A stretch of 64,000 nt of DNA from Ganoderma boninense (Eukaryota > Basidiomycota > Agaricomycetes > Polyporales > Polyporaceae): NCBI GenBank assembly GCA_002900995.3, contig CM035304.1, forward strand, positions 6,216,134 through 6,280,133. The letters run 5' to 3'. This document shows, piece after piece, positions 22,407 through 33,864 of this stretch; the first letter of the stretch is position 1; every line of letters begins with the position of its first letter. The position numbers and the translations under genes are program-made. The notes below the pieces were generated by a model. The model did not search any database, was not told where the DNA came from, and was given only the letters and a program-made list of their open reading frames with translations.

Positions 22407-22414
22407 TATAAAAG
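22407..22414 (+). promoter_or_regulatory. TATA box (TATAAAAG)
   Basis: TATAAAAG about 200 bp upstream of the start of the 22.6-kb gene. It is followed by a pyrimidine-rich leader, which is typical of fungal promoters. Confidence 0.65.
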
Positions 22415-22614
22415 GGTCGCAATTGCACCTGAGGCATCAACGGCACCTCATCACCGTTCCCTCCCACATTCCCTCCTCAGTTATCAGCACTACCTGTCGA
22501 AACCCTTGCGTTTCAATTATCTTCTTGTCTGTTGCTGCGTATGTGTCACCTTTCGCGTACTCCCCGCGCCCCCCCGCCGCCGCCCCCCCCTCGCTGACTT
22601 TCCGCTACCAGGCC

Positions 22615-25237
22615 ATGCCTCGAGTCACGTCTCTCAACGATACCGACGAGGCCTTGCTTAAGGCTCGCCTGGTGGAGTATCGGTCTACCCCGAGCAACGA
22701 CAAGCAGGTGTTCCGCGACGCGTGCGCGAAGTACATCATCCGTGCACGCCAGCTTGACGACTCAAACGAATATTTAGTCGAGCTCTTCTCCGCGGTACGC
22801 ATCGTGTAGCCTCACGTTTTAAGAGTTTGTTAACATCTGAAGCCGAGCAGAAAGTTCGCAACTGGTTCCAGAACAACACAGAGAAGAAGCAAGCCCGTCT
22901 TCCCTCCCGCATTCAGCAGTCCTTCCATCCCCTCCGTGTGTTCGGTCACAAGAACAGAGAGCGCATCCGGGAAGCACTACGCAAGGAGAACGCCACGGAG
23001 GATGTGAACGCTCGTGCGTACATCGTCCAGTGGAACGCCACCGTTCGACGTCTCTGGGACGAGCTTGCGGAGGAGGAGCAGCGGCCATACATCCAGCTTG
23101 CAGAGCTGTGGAGTGTGCAGGGTCCAGACGACGACCTCAAGCCATGGTACGTACCCTGACACCGTTGCATCCTGTTCCATTCACTACATGAAGCTTAGGA
23201 TGGCCGAACGCCGTGGAGGAGTGTGGTTGCGCTCCGTCGCCAACATGTTTTGGGAGCAGTGCGGTATGCCCGTCTTTATCTATGGCATGTTCAAAGGTAC
23301 CGATGGCAAACTTCGTGCTATGGTGTAGGTGAACAGGATCGTAACTAGGGTATAGACGTTAATCACCTTCATGATGTGTAGCTACGACACGACTCAACTA
23401 TGGAATGAGTCAAATGCATCCACCCCCCAGTTCCGAAGCGTGAAGGGCTGGGACACAGATTTCCGACGCACCGCGTGGGCATTTTTCCAAGCTATTCTCG
23501 ACCCAGAGCAGGCATCCCAGGACACTCTCGACCTTGTACGCGCCACTCGCCGTCAGCCCCCAGCACCTGTGGTTTTTGATTCGTATGAGGACGGAACCCC
23601 GATAATGCCCAAAGACCCCGGAGGAGGACAGAAGAAGGCTCCGTTGACGAACAGACGGCAGCAGATTTTGCGCGAGTACATCCGGGTTCATTACAGTGCG
23701 TACACACATGTCCCGTCACTGTCCCCGTCACTGTCCTACATCCTACTAGCACGTATTAACGGTGTGCAGGTCACGCCAAGGGTCAGGAGGCTCGCTCGGT
23801 TCCGTGGAAGTCTATACGGGACGTCCCTGATAGATTCTTCGCGCCCGGCATGCTCCCGCCGGGTTTCACCCTCCAGGATCCTAGCAAGGTCATCGACGAG
23901 GAACTAACGAAGTTCTTTAACCACGTTTTTGCCATGGAGAATGGTCTCCAGGGAGATGCAACCCGGTTCCGGTTTGCGTTCTTTCAGACTGGCCAGAAGG
24001 GCAACTACTCATACGTGCCCGCCGTGTACACGGGCCAAGTGGAGCCAGCTGAAGTCCGACATCCCAAAAAGCAGGTACAACTGCCCGTCTTCGACGGTGC
24101 GCCTTCCGACGACGAAGGTGAAGACGATCCAGCTGAAGCCATGCGGCGTGCGCTGCCACACGCGTGTGCCATGCCGGGACCCTCCAACGTAGCCACGGCA
24201 CTCGTTACGGACTTCGCGAAGGTTACAGCAGCTTTGGCGGCTACCGGCGGTAGCTCCCCAGACGTCCCGACCCCCCCCGCGTCCTCGCCGGATGCCTCTG
24301 CCGCAAGCTCGGGGGCAGCGACAGCCCCCGAGCCATGGCTCGAAGGCGAGTTCGACGGTGCAAAGGCTGCAGATGGACAGTGGGCCGACGCCGACGACGA
24401 CCTTCTGGAGCGTCCGTGGGTTCCGCCACGTTCCGACGATGAAGGCCTAGAGGAAGGTCTGACATTCGCCTCAGACGACGAGGTCGAAGATGTCCTGGAC
24501 TTTGCTGCCGCCGACAACGCGCCGTCTGACGAACCCCTGTTCGATATCCTTCCGCCCTCCCTCGATGGCAAGTCTGCTTCCGAACCCCTCCACCGCCAGC
24601 GTCGTCGACCGTCCCGTCCCCTTACGAGTCCACCCTCTCCAGCCTCGGTCCCTCGTGATGGTGAGGCCCGCTTGGAGTATATTCGTACGCTCGCCGAGGA
24701 TGGCGCGTTCCAGCAATTGGTTGGCGTAACTGAGTCCCAGGTGAGGACCTCTGCGTATTGTTGCGGTCCCATTGTCCTGATCTCTCCGGAACGTAGCTCC
24801 GAGAGGTAACCACAATCAGGGGCAAGAGTCCTGTATTGTGGTTGACGTGGGGACTGAAGGGCTCGCACATTCCGGAGTCTGTTCAGACGTCGGAACGGAA
24901 CATGACTACCTTCGTAGCGTGGCTCAAGAAGGGGCTGCCGCAACGTGCCAGTGCCGCAGAAGTGCAACGTTACTGCCTCGCACTCGGCCTCCTCCTCAGC
25001 GACCTGGACTTCGTCAACGACACGATAGGAGTTTTACCATGGCCAGAAGACCTTCCGGGGTACCTCGCATACAGCGAGCTAGATGGCATAGACCGCGGAG
25101 ACTTCTTGCGAGTTTGCGAGTCCATTGTGGCCGATCGTACCACTGCAGGAGATGATGCACATGAGGCCGATGCTGCCGCCCCGACACAGGTAGCTCAACC
25201 GGCAGCGAGACGCACACGTTCCACTCGTCGTTCCTAG
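22615..25237 (+). CDS. Unknown 766-aa protein, outer KDZ cargo
   Basis: Six exons (22615-22794, 22848-23146, 23199-23324, 23382-23695, 23770-24740, 24827-25237), all phases consistent, 767 codons. I recognise no named domain. The N-terminal 200 residues are helical and include VRNWFQNN, and the next segment reads NMFWEQCGMPVFIYGMFKG. Then comes a conserved-looking region (HAKGQEARSVPWKSIRD), a long Ser/Pro/acid-rich linker, and a C-terminal globular part (SPVLWLTWGLKG...AWLKKGLPQR). The order (helical WF region, small glycine-rich domain, acidic linker, Trp-containing end) parallels the 929-aa protein of the inner element, and I infer the two are distant relatives. Expressed divergently from the dioxygenase. 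The acceptor of the last intron is the least certain. Confidence 0.8.
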
Positions 25238-25368
25238 AACTTCATGTAATCATTCGGAACCTTTGTACAATATATCGCGCGATGTCCTCCACGAGCCTTT
25301 ACTCCGTCCCGAACCCTTCTACACTACGGCAACACGTTCCATATGCGTTCAACACGGAGACAATGTAT

Positions 25369-28300
25369 CTACGGCGACTCATCCAAACGTTCCGATGCGT
25401 TGGCAGAGGTGGATTGCGAGTCCTGTGCTGCTCGCGGATTCACAGGGCCTGCAGACGACGCGTACGGTGTCAAGGGGGATCCCATCGCCGGTGCGCCATG
25501 CCACAGAGCGCCAGTCGCAGATGCGGAGCTTCCGGCGGCAGTGAGCGGCCCCCTCCACTGCCCCTGAAACGCACCAGTGAGCCCTACTCTTGCAGAGCTT
25601 ATGCTACCGCCAGTAGGCGCCGCCATCGTGGGTCGATATGCTTGAGCTGCGAGGCGTTGGAGGGCTTCTTCATCCAGCCCGCGCCTTGCGAGATAGTTGT
25701 GAATTTGGCGGTCGAGATTTTCGTGCTCATGGACGCCTGTTGCTTCGGCGTGCGTCGACGTTGTGTCCTCCCCCGTCACAGCCAGCTCGTCGAGTCGGTT
25801 CCGAAGGGTGGTCACAGCGTTCGAGACATCTTTGATCGTTGCCAGCTGCTGGAGCACGTCGCCACTGACACCGAAGGATTCTAAATAACTGGAGACATGT
25901 TGGCGAACGAGCTCGGGGGTAAGAGGACTAGCCGGAACGTCGATGGCGGAACGGGTAGTTGAGGACGTTCCGTCCCCCTCCGACCCATCGGAGCTTTCCT
26001 CTGAATGCTCCGAATCGTCGTTGGCCTCCAAGTCAGAGAGTCGCTCTTCAGCTCGTCGTAGACGTTCCGCGAGGGTGGTTAGGATGCGAAGAAGGTCTCC
26101 CAAGGATGGCCGCCTGGGCTCAGGAGTGGCCAAGGGAGGCTGATCAGCGTCTGCAGCAACGCCGTCCAGCACGTCGAGCCGCGATTCGACACGAGAGATA
26201 GAAGCTGAGACGTTTCGGGAGAGGTTGCGGAACAGCGGCATGATGGCCTGTTCAGCCTCCGTGACAGTATCTTCCACGCGAAGCTGCAGAGCGTCGTAGT
26301 CGACGCGAAGGGTCGCGGTCTCACGCCGAATAGGGCGGAAATCGTCTTCAAATTGATCAAGCTTGGACAAAGCGAATTGATGGAGCTCCTGGAGTCGGCG
26401 GCCAGTCTCGAGGATCTCAGCCAACGCCATCCAGTTCACAGGAAAGGGGGGAACAACTCTGAAGACGTCCGAGAGCCCCGAAACCACAGAATGAAGATTG
26501 GCGACGACCTGCGCTAACTCGTGGACATCCTTCACAAGCGCACCACTTTGCGCCATGAGAGGGATGATTCCCTCACCCCAGGATGTCGCAAATGTGGCTT
26601 TGTCCGCCAAACGCGAGTGTTGCCGGAGCATTGAGTCCGCCTTGCGAGATATTCTGGCCGAATTCCTCTCCAGAGAGACGGCTAGAGCGGAAACGGCATC
26701 GTACTTTGCCTTCGTCTCTCTTGCGAGTTGGTGGGTTGCTTGACCGAAGAAGAATTGGGCATGCGGCGGAGTGACGGGACGGGGAGGAATGCGGTGCAGG
26801 GTAGGATCCGTTGGCGGCATGGGGCGCACCTGGTGAGCAGCGGCGGTGGCATGGGGCGAAGCCTCCGAGCCAGAGACCGGAGGGGGCCGGATGCTGTAAA
26901 CACCAGCTTTGTTGCGTGCTCCGAGCCTCCGAAGGCCCTTCCAAGTCCCTGTGTATCAATGCGTCAGCGCATACGGCCATCTGGCAACCACGAGATATGT
27001 GCCTCACCGTTTATGGGCAAGACGCAGATATCTCGTCGAACCAGTGGTTTCGGAGAGCCAGGGCGGGACGGAGGTTTCGGTGGTGTTTTACGTGTTGTGT
27101 CGCGTGCGAGCGGAGACCCCGATGCCTTTAGGCTTGTCATGACTGTCTTGTCGAGTCCGGCACTATGCTGTAAGCTCCGGAGGCCAGGCACAGCCTGGCG
27201 GGATGGTACCCCATGTCCCGAGCGGGTCACGCGTCGGGTAGGAGCCTCCGAATCGTGTGGCATCTCCTGTGCGTTCCCATCAGTGACGCGCCTTGGAGAA
27301 TTAACATGTCTGGGCAGTATGCTTACTTCGTCGGAACTATCACCATCATCCCCGCCAGAAGGGCCAGTGTCAGGCGCCGATGCCTCAGTCTCTGTCGCGG
27401 GATGGCCTCCGGAGCTATGCTCAGCGCCATCGGAGGCCTCTCTGTCCGTGTTGATGTCATAGTCGAGTGTAAAGTCGTCCATGGAGGGAGGAATGGTGAC
27501 GGTGTCCTCCTCCACAGACTCTTCGCCTGGCGCAAGGGAAATATTAGCCTCACGGGCTGCTTTCAGTACTCGCTTGCGCGACGTCCGGGTGCGCCGCTCA
27601 CGAGACGTGCTGGATGCCTTTGACATGGCGCCCCTGGTTCCTTTTGGAGGAGGACGTTCCGGATCGGATTCGGTGCCCAGCGTATTCATTGCAGACTGGG
27701 CGGCTACGCTTGACGAAGGAGAGGAGAGACGAGGGGGTACAGCTGGACTCGCTGAAGAGGCAAGAGGGGTAGAATGTGGAACTGACGGGGCGCGAGAAGT
27801 TGCACGCGATCGTGCGCTTGCGTGCGTTCGCGGCGTGGCGCGATGGATAGACGGAGTGTCGTCAGGTGCCTCGGATGGCGCTTCCTGAAGAGGCGGATGG
27901 GAGCCCCGACTCGACGCCACAGTCGATGTATCAGCAGTCTTGGACTGCGACTGATTGCTTCGGCTTTCGGAAGCTTCGTACTGGGCGACATACCACTGGA
28001 TACTCTCCCGACTAGGAAGAGGCTGCGGCAGGTGCGGAGGAGTGAAATGCGGCTCCGCGAAGACGTCGGGTGTTGTCAGCATCTTGAAATACGCGAACCT
28101 GAGGTACGCTGCGATAACGTGATCCTTCTTCACATCGAACGTTATTGAGCACGCGGTTTTGGCACGCGCACACGTTTGACAGGTGGACTTGAACAAGGGA
28201 TTGAAGAGGCAAGGCTGGGATCTGCTAATGCACTGTGAACAAGGTCGAGGCTTCCAGAAAGTGAGTGTTGGGCGTGGAAAATGGATTGCGGTACGTACAT

Positions 28301-29345
28301 GTTCCACAAACACGTCGTCAATCTTCTCCGCCTGAATATCGACGAGCGTATGTATGCCACGGTTAGATACAGGGGTTGCGCGTTGACCGGCGGAAGACTC
28401 AGTGTGCTTCCCCTTGGAAGCGGAACTAGCGCGTAGCTCAGTCTTTGCAGCAGTGGAACGATCAGCAGTCGTCGACGCTTTAGACGCTTTCTGCTTTCCG
28501 GCAGCCTTGTCGGACAACGGAGCTGTACGACTGATGGGCACGGAAGCTGCAGGCGGCGCTACGGAAGCACTGCGAGATCGCGCAGTTTGGGAGCGTGTAG
28601 TAGGCGGAAGCGCAGAAGTACTATCAGCGGTGGGAGCATCCGGAGGTGCCGATGGGCGGTCAGCCTTGTCCTTGCTGGTTCCGGGTTGGGATGAAGGACC
28701 CGGTGCAGACTCTGGGCTGTGCTTGGTACCTGTCGGAGTGTTTAAATATGGTTGCGGCCATGTGGAAGATGAAGACAAGGACCCAAACATACCTCTCGGA
28801 GCCTGGGGTTCATTGGCAGATCCGCGTTTCTCCACGGCTTGCTGAGCGCGCTCCAATGCTTCTGATAAAGATCACATATGTATCGGCAACCAAGGGAGTC
28901 GATGCGATCGAATAATGTGTAGTGACGTACCTTCACGGAACGAATCCCACCACACACTCCGTAACTTGTCCTCCGGGCGTACTGCATTGGGCCCCCCATC
29001 TTCCGCAGGACGGTACTTGAGTTTTCCGGGTCCCTTCAGAGCTGGATGAGCTCCTTCTGCGCGTCGGATGTCCTCCAGATTGAAGGTGAGTTTGTGGTGT
29101 CGAGTGTGGTTGTGGAGCCAGATGCACCCCATGGCGAAAGCCGGAAGCTCCTCGAAGCTGGCCTTCGCTAGCTCCTGTATAAGGGCGAATAGATCCTGCT
29201 TGAAGTGGACCTCCCATCGGCGACGAGAGGGAGACTCGACCAGGGGTCGAACGGCGAACGCGTACTCGAGCTTACTGGCGTACTCGAGCGCGATGTCGAG
29301 GGCTTCCGTTGAAGGCGGGGGAAGGGGAGCGGCGTGCGAGGGCAT
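25369..29345 (-). CDS. Large Zn2Cys6 and coiled-coil protein, outer KDZ cargo
   Basis: The model runs 29345-28931, 28861-27008 and 26948-25369 in consistent phase, about 1282 aa. Two further in-frame introns (28792-28730, and one of 48 nt just before the cysteine cluster) may shorten it. A central Cys cluster spans 28241-28149 with spacing C-x2-C-x6-C-x9-C-x2-C-x6-C. This matches the Zn(II)2Cys6 DNA-binding consensus but sits mid-protein rather than at the N-terminus. Between and after are Ser/Arg-rich stretches and a long helical region (25.9-26.8 kb; heptad-like LERNSARISRKADSMLRQHS and several VESRLDVLD-type segments) likely to form a coiled coil. I recall similar Zn-cluster/coiled-coil proteins near KDZ genes in mushrooms. 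A role as DNA-binding accessory factor is inference. Divergent to the repeat-protein gene. Confidence 0.75.
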
Positions 29346-29535
29346 GGTGGATGCGCTTAGAGTGAAGAATAGAGAGTGCGAGTGCGATATTGGGGCACGA
29401 CAAGGGAGGATGCTGGAGGTGGGGACGACGATCCAGCATCGGGAGGCTATCGCGGAGGCTAGATTCGGTGCCTATCGGAACACATCGCCTGGACGGTACC
29501 GGAGGCGTCTTCATTGGACAGCGTTCTACTGCTAC

Positions 29536-30533
29536 ATGCCTCGGAGGACACGAACAAGTATGTACCACTGACATTAAATTTGCAAGTACTAATCGTGCGT
29601 TTCCAGGCCGTAAAAGAGGTTCCTCACAATCTCCTGGGGAGCATGGACAGAGGTTCCCATGTGCCGGAGGTGCGTACATCATGGTAAGGAAAGCATTTGC
29701 GTTACCTGACTTAACATGCAGGTTTCCCTGCACATGAAGAGCCTGAGAAATCTCTAATTATATCTGTCCTGCGCCCCAGCACACCAGTTCGACGGACTGT
29801 CTCAAGATCTGGAAGTGAAGGTGGGTTGTTCTACTATTTTGCATGGCGCTACCTAACATTCATGCAAGCTCCAAAGCACTTGCGTTTCAAGACACCAACT
29901 CCAGATAGAACACCACCATCTTTCAGGGGGATCGTTGGAGAGGCCTCTCCAGAACACGCAAGAGTCCCAACTGGAAGCCGTGTCTTGCCTACTCAAATGC
30001 CTCTTCACCTCAAATGGGGTGGCTTTCCTTTTCCTCCGCCCATCTTCGGCGAGGCGGAGCCGCCGTCCCCCTCGTTGTCGGACCTCCCGATTATCGGCGA
30101 GGCGGATCCGCCGTCCCCCTCGTTGTCGGACCTCCCGATTATTGGTGAGGCGGAGCCACTGTCCCCCTCGTTGTCGGACCTCCCCATCGTTGGCGAGGCG
30201 GATCCGCCGTCCCCCTCGTTCTCGGACCTCCCCATCATCGGCGAGGTGGACCCTCCGTCCCCCTCGCTCTCGGACCTCCCCATTGTCGGAGAGGCGGAGC
30301 CGCCGTCCCCCTCCTTCTCGGACCTCCCCATCATCGGCGAGGCGGAGCCGCCGTCCCCCTCCTTCTCGGACCTCCCCATCATCGGCGAGGCGGATCCGCC
30401 GTCCCCCTCGCTCTCGGACCTCCCCATTGTCGGAGAGTCGGAGCCGCCGTCCCCCTCGCTCTCGGACCTCCCGATTGTCGGCGAGGCGGACCTTCTGTCC
30501 CCCTCGTTCTCAGACTTCCCTATAATGAGATAA
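29536..30533 (+). CDS. 16-residue repeat protein near right end of outer element
   Basis: Four short exons (29536-29557, 29607-29669, 29722-29820, 29869-30533) with three introns all in phase 1, giving 282 aa. The beginning is basic (MPRRTRTSRKRG). The C-terminal half is ten tandem copies of a 16-residue unit close to PPSPSLSDLPIIGEAD (48 bp each, 30050-30525). Repeats vary mainly at L/F, I/V and D/E, that is conservative changes, which suggests selection on the protein. I know of no such protein. The pattern of proline, acidic residues and a SDLPI core resembles short linear binding motifs. The opposite strand is also open across the repeat, but without supporting splice structure. Lies 190 bp from the start of the Zn2Cys6 gene, divergently. 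Confidence 0.7.
30050..30525 (+). repeat. Ten 48-bp tandem repeats
   Basis: Ten units of 48 bp, CCGTCCCCCTCG...GACCTCCC...GGCGAGGCGGA, within the last exon of the repeat-protein gene. The final unit is degenerate and ends at the stop codon. Confidence 0.95.
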
Positions 30534-30903
30534 GTAGGCAATTCGGCGTCGAAATTACCTACCACATGATCCACTTGATGTGGAGGAGGAATGAGGTTAT
30601 AGTGCACAGGCACGGGGTATGAGGCGTCGTTGCTGAGATACTAGTACTCCCACACGACTACATACTGTTTTGATTGCAGTTTGATGCAATGGAGCTACAC
30701 AGGCATGGCTTGTTGGAATTGCGGAGCGGCCGGGGTGCCAAATGAAGGTATTTGCCAGCCGGCCGGCCTACTTATTAATGTCTGAAAGTCGCGCTAAAAA
30801 GTGATTTGCTGCTATGAAGACAATGAAATATATACAGTAGAACGCAATATCTTTGTAGGGAACATATCAGAGGGCGCATATTCACCTTCTACTTCAGAGG
30901 ACA
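30534..30903. other. Right subterminal region of outer KDZ element
   Basis: AT-richer non-coding stretch holding GGCCGG palindromes at about 30725 and 30755. No gene is seen. Confidence 0.5.
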
Positions 30904-30995
30904 CCGGCCGGTAAGGGAATACAAGGTATGGTACTATGGCGGCCGGCGCCGGCTCCCCGGTAAACTAGACGATTTGTCACAGCCGGTCCACTAGT
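30904..30995 (-). repeat. Right terminal inverted repeat of outer KDZ element
   Basis: Read on the minus strand: ACTA (30995-30992), ACCGGC (30987-30982), ACAAATCG (30977-30970), AGCCGGCGCCGGCCG (30954-30940) and CCGGCCGG (30911-30904). Spacing is identical to the left end. Confidence 0.7.
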
Positions 30996-31161
30996 AATAC
31001 CACTATATAGTGGGGTAACTATGTGCGAGTCCCAAGAACCTCTCCCTATCGTACGTGTCCCTGCCCCATCCTCATCCTCCGGGCGATTGAAAATATTGAC
31101 AGAAAAAATTTTCAGTACGAAATCCAGGTCCGGGATGCTGCATTCGTGTCTTATCCCGGCC

Positions 31162-32950
31162 CTACATGGAATAGTGGTGGTATGGCGGGGGGAGCGTCTG
31201 CACGGACTTCGTGTCGCTGGCGCTGAGCGCGTCCCACTCTTCCCGCTCGCTCGCGCTGTCCACCACACTGTCAATATCCGTGCTCGTCAGGCGTCCCGCC
31301 CGGGTGCACGACGCAGCCTCCACTTCCATTATCGCGTTGAACGTGTCCAGGTCGCTCGAAGTACCAATGGTGCTGGGCATGACGTGCGACGACGGGCGCG
31401 TTGAGCCTCGGCGGACGAGCAGCGGGTCGATCGGTGAGTCCATGTATCTGTCCTCGGAAAGCCGTGTTCTGGTGTTGGTTGAGAGGAGTGAGGGCCGTCC
31501 CACGGAGGTCCTGGGAGTCACGGTCGTCGCAGTGGCTGGAGCGAAGTCCGACTGCCACCCGGACGCCTGCGCGTCGGTGCTCCGCGGCGGGGGCCGCTGT
31601 ATCACCAGCACGTTGTCGTCATCATCATTCTCTGGATTGAACGTGCTGCCGCCCTGGCCGGACGCCCATGGAGGTGACGAGCCCGCCCATGCGCGCTGTG
31701 CGACGACGGCCCGGCTGGGGGACTCGATGTCGGCGAGCAGCGGGCGCGATTCTTGGTTGAGGTCTGCAGAGATTGAACGCACATCAGCATCTAGATTGCA
31801 GGTCTCCTCGGATGGCGTAGCAGGATATAGAGAGAGTGGGGGACTCACCGGCTCGTTCGCCCGACGAGCGAACGATCTTTCGTCTATGTGAGGCCCTTCT
31901 GCGGAGCCAGAAGGCGAGCGCACATAGCCCGGCGACGAAAACGATGACGGCAATTGCAATCACCGCTTCTACGCCGGGGCTCAAATGCGACCTTGGCTGT
32001 GCGGACCATGTTGGCGACGGAAACGGGGAAGATGTGGACGTAGACGTGGACGATGACAGAGACGTTGATGTTTCGGAAGATGAGGGTGCACTAGTTGGTG
32101 ACTGCGTCGGCTCGGGGGTTGAGGTGAGCGATGAAGGTTGTTGCGAATGGCTGCTCGTCGTCCCGGAAGAAGAGGAAGTCGACGTCGACGAGATGGAAGT
32201 GCTTCCCAGCGCTGTTGATGAGGATGGTGGCGACGGTGATGTTGATGATGCGGGGGTCGGGGTCGCGATTGCCGAAGACGAGCCTTTAGTGGTCGTCTGT
32301 GATGTACTGGGGGTGGTCGGAAGAGGAGTCGTGCTGCGCCTCACAGAAGAGACGATATCGGTGGTTGTTGATGGGAGAGTCGATGTCGTCGATGGAGGAC
32401 TCGCGTCTTGCTGCTGTGAAGTGCATCCACTGGGCGATCCAGGCCCGACAGGGATCTGTGCTGTCTCTGCGCTTGCACCGGTGGAGTCGATGATCTTTGC
32501 AATCACGTTCCTCTGCTCGACCTTCCCGCCTGCCAGCCATTCCATAGACGTGCCAGCGAGGCCAGAGAGGTCTTCGAGCTGTGTGCCCAGGTTGACATCC
32601 CATATTTGGAGATCGTAGGGGGCTACACCTCCGGACCAGCTGAGCAGCACCGTGGAGCAGTAGCTTTGGGCCGGGATATTGGGGTTGTCAAAAGTGAGTG
32701 CAGACGCGGCTTGAACAGTTATCAGCAAGCATAGCAGCAGCTTTAGAATCTGAGGAGGCGGGAAAGGAGTTCGCAGCAAAGATACGACATGTGCTAGTTT
32801 GTGGACCAAGTTCCATGTACGGTTGTGGAACGCAGGTGGCTTTGGCATTCGGGGGTACTTGGATGCGAGTCCTGCAAATGGGACATTAGGAAGCTGGTAA
32901 TATATCACTTGCAATAGACGTACGCTGCAGATATTGAGACCTCCCGCCAT
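31162..32950 (-). CDS. Single-pass membrane protein, Ser/Thr-rich ectodomain, PPPY tail (1)
   Basis: Two exons (32950-31849 and 31763-31162), up to 567 aa. A hydrophobic signal (LKLLLCLLITVQAASA) is followed by a small domain with WSGGVAPYDLQIWD, resembling the Kre9/Knh1-like N-terminal fold of fungal surface proteins. A long Ser/Thr/Pro-rich stalk comes next, likely O-mannosylated. One transmembrane helix (VIAIAVIVFVAGLCALAFWL) follows with a basic stop-transfer, then a cytoplasmic tail ending LPPPYHHYSM. PPxY is the binding motif for WW domains of Rsp5/Nedd4-type ubiquitin ligases, so ubiquitin-dependent turnover is plausible. The signal is preceded by about 68 residues in the longest reading, so the true start may be a later Met. 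One of four paralogues in the window. Confidence 0.75.
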
Positions 32951-33864
32951 CTCGGTGCCATTGTGATATCATACCGGAGGAAGGACCTGATGCGCAGTCT
33001 GGCGCGGCTCGGGCTCCAGATGAGTCGTGTTTCATGTCCAGATTGTGGTTGTTACTGTTGCTGTCGAAGGTAAAGCTTTGTTAGAAAAGAGCGACAAGGG
33101 TTAATGAGCGTGGGGATGCTGGCAGGAGTCAGCGGGCGCAAGAGGGAGAACCTGGATGCGTGTTTCGACCACATTGTATATATGGGTCCATCTCCCACTA
33201 ATTGATGGGCGTTTCACCGTTCCACGCTCTGCGGACAACGTTCTCCCTCCAGATCTGGCGGGTGCGCGGCATGTCCTCTGCCTCTCCTGGGGACTCCCAC
33301 GAAGCAACGAAGGGCTCGGAACCAGCGCGATTATCAGGCCTTCCTCGTGTTTATGGTATACGGCTTGCTTCGTTGGACGTAGGGATTCAGCCAACATGAT
33401 TATCACGGATAGGACCCGTGTGATAATGCACGCTAGATGCGTGGACAGCTAACTGGCTTGGAGGCAAACCTCGGCGGGATCTGCACGCAGTTGCTAACGT
33501 TTGCGATGGTCCGAGTGATTATCGAGGCGTTGGAGGGCTACCACGTGTACCGTACACAATCGCATGGCAAAGGAAGGCTCGATATCAGTTTGCAACGAGC
33601 CTTCTTGAGGAGAGAAGGAGACGCAGGCACCAGCAAGTTGGCCCTGGCCTGCGAGAGAACATAAGCGCATGGTCAACTGTCAACATAGCAGTCACTGGTC
33701 ATCCTCGGCTCAACCCTCCGAATCCTTGGCAGGTCCGCGATCCCACAACCGCAACAAGAAATGTAGTGCGTAGTGTTCAATGATATGGCCAACAGCTCCG
33801 AACGATGACTGGCCGCAGACAAGTACCCGAGAGTATCAGCGTTCAAATGTTCAAAAACAAGCAA
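32951..33864. other. Intergenic, no gene seen
   Basis: About 0.9 kb between two membrane-protein genes. Only short overlapping frames are present, with no recognisable product. Confidence 0.5.

Larger units (their letters stand above)
2866..30995 (-). mobile_element. Outer KDZ DNA transposon carrying a nested KDZ element
   Basis: A proposed composite element of about 28.1 kb, of which about 15.6 kb is its own. Both ends carry the same succession of blocks in inverted orientation: ACTA, 4 nt, ACCGGC, 4 nt, ACAAATCG, 15 nt, AGCCGRCGCCGGCCG, 28 nt, CCGGCCGG. All spacings are equal at the two ends (2866-2957 and 30904-30995). Between them lie a KDZ transposase, a TET/JBP-like dioxygenase, an unknown divergent gene, a Zn2Cys6/coiled-coil gene and a repeat-protein gene. 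The spacers between blocks have diverged, which suggests an older insertion. I could not find a convincing target duplication, so the outermost base is uncertain. Association of KDZ transposases with TET/JBP genes in basidiomycetes is established; the end assignment here is inference. Confidence 0.7.

Noticed and set aside
30005..30613. Minus-strand frame with GRSENEGDGGSASP repeats
   Set aside because: The 48-bp repeat keeps both strands open. Only the plus strand has upstream exons joined by introns of matching phase and conservative repeat variation.
2866..31027. ACTATGT near 2866 and again near 31018 as target duplication of the outer element
   Set aside because: Only seven bases match, and the two copies lie at unequal distances from the inverted blocks. 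I do not accept it as a target duplication.
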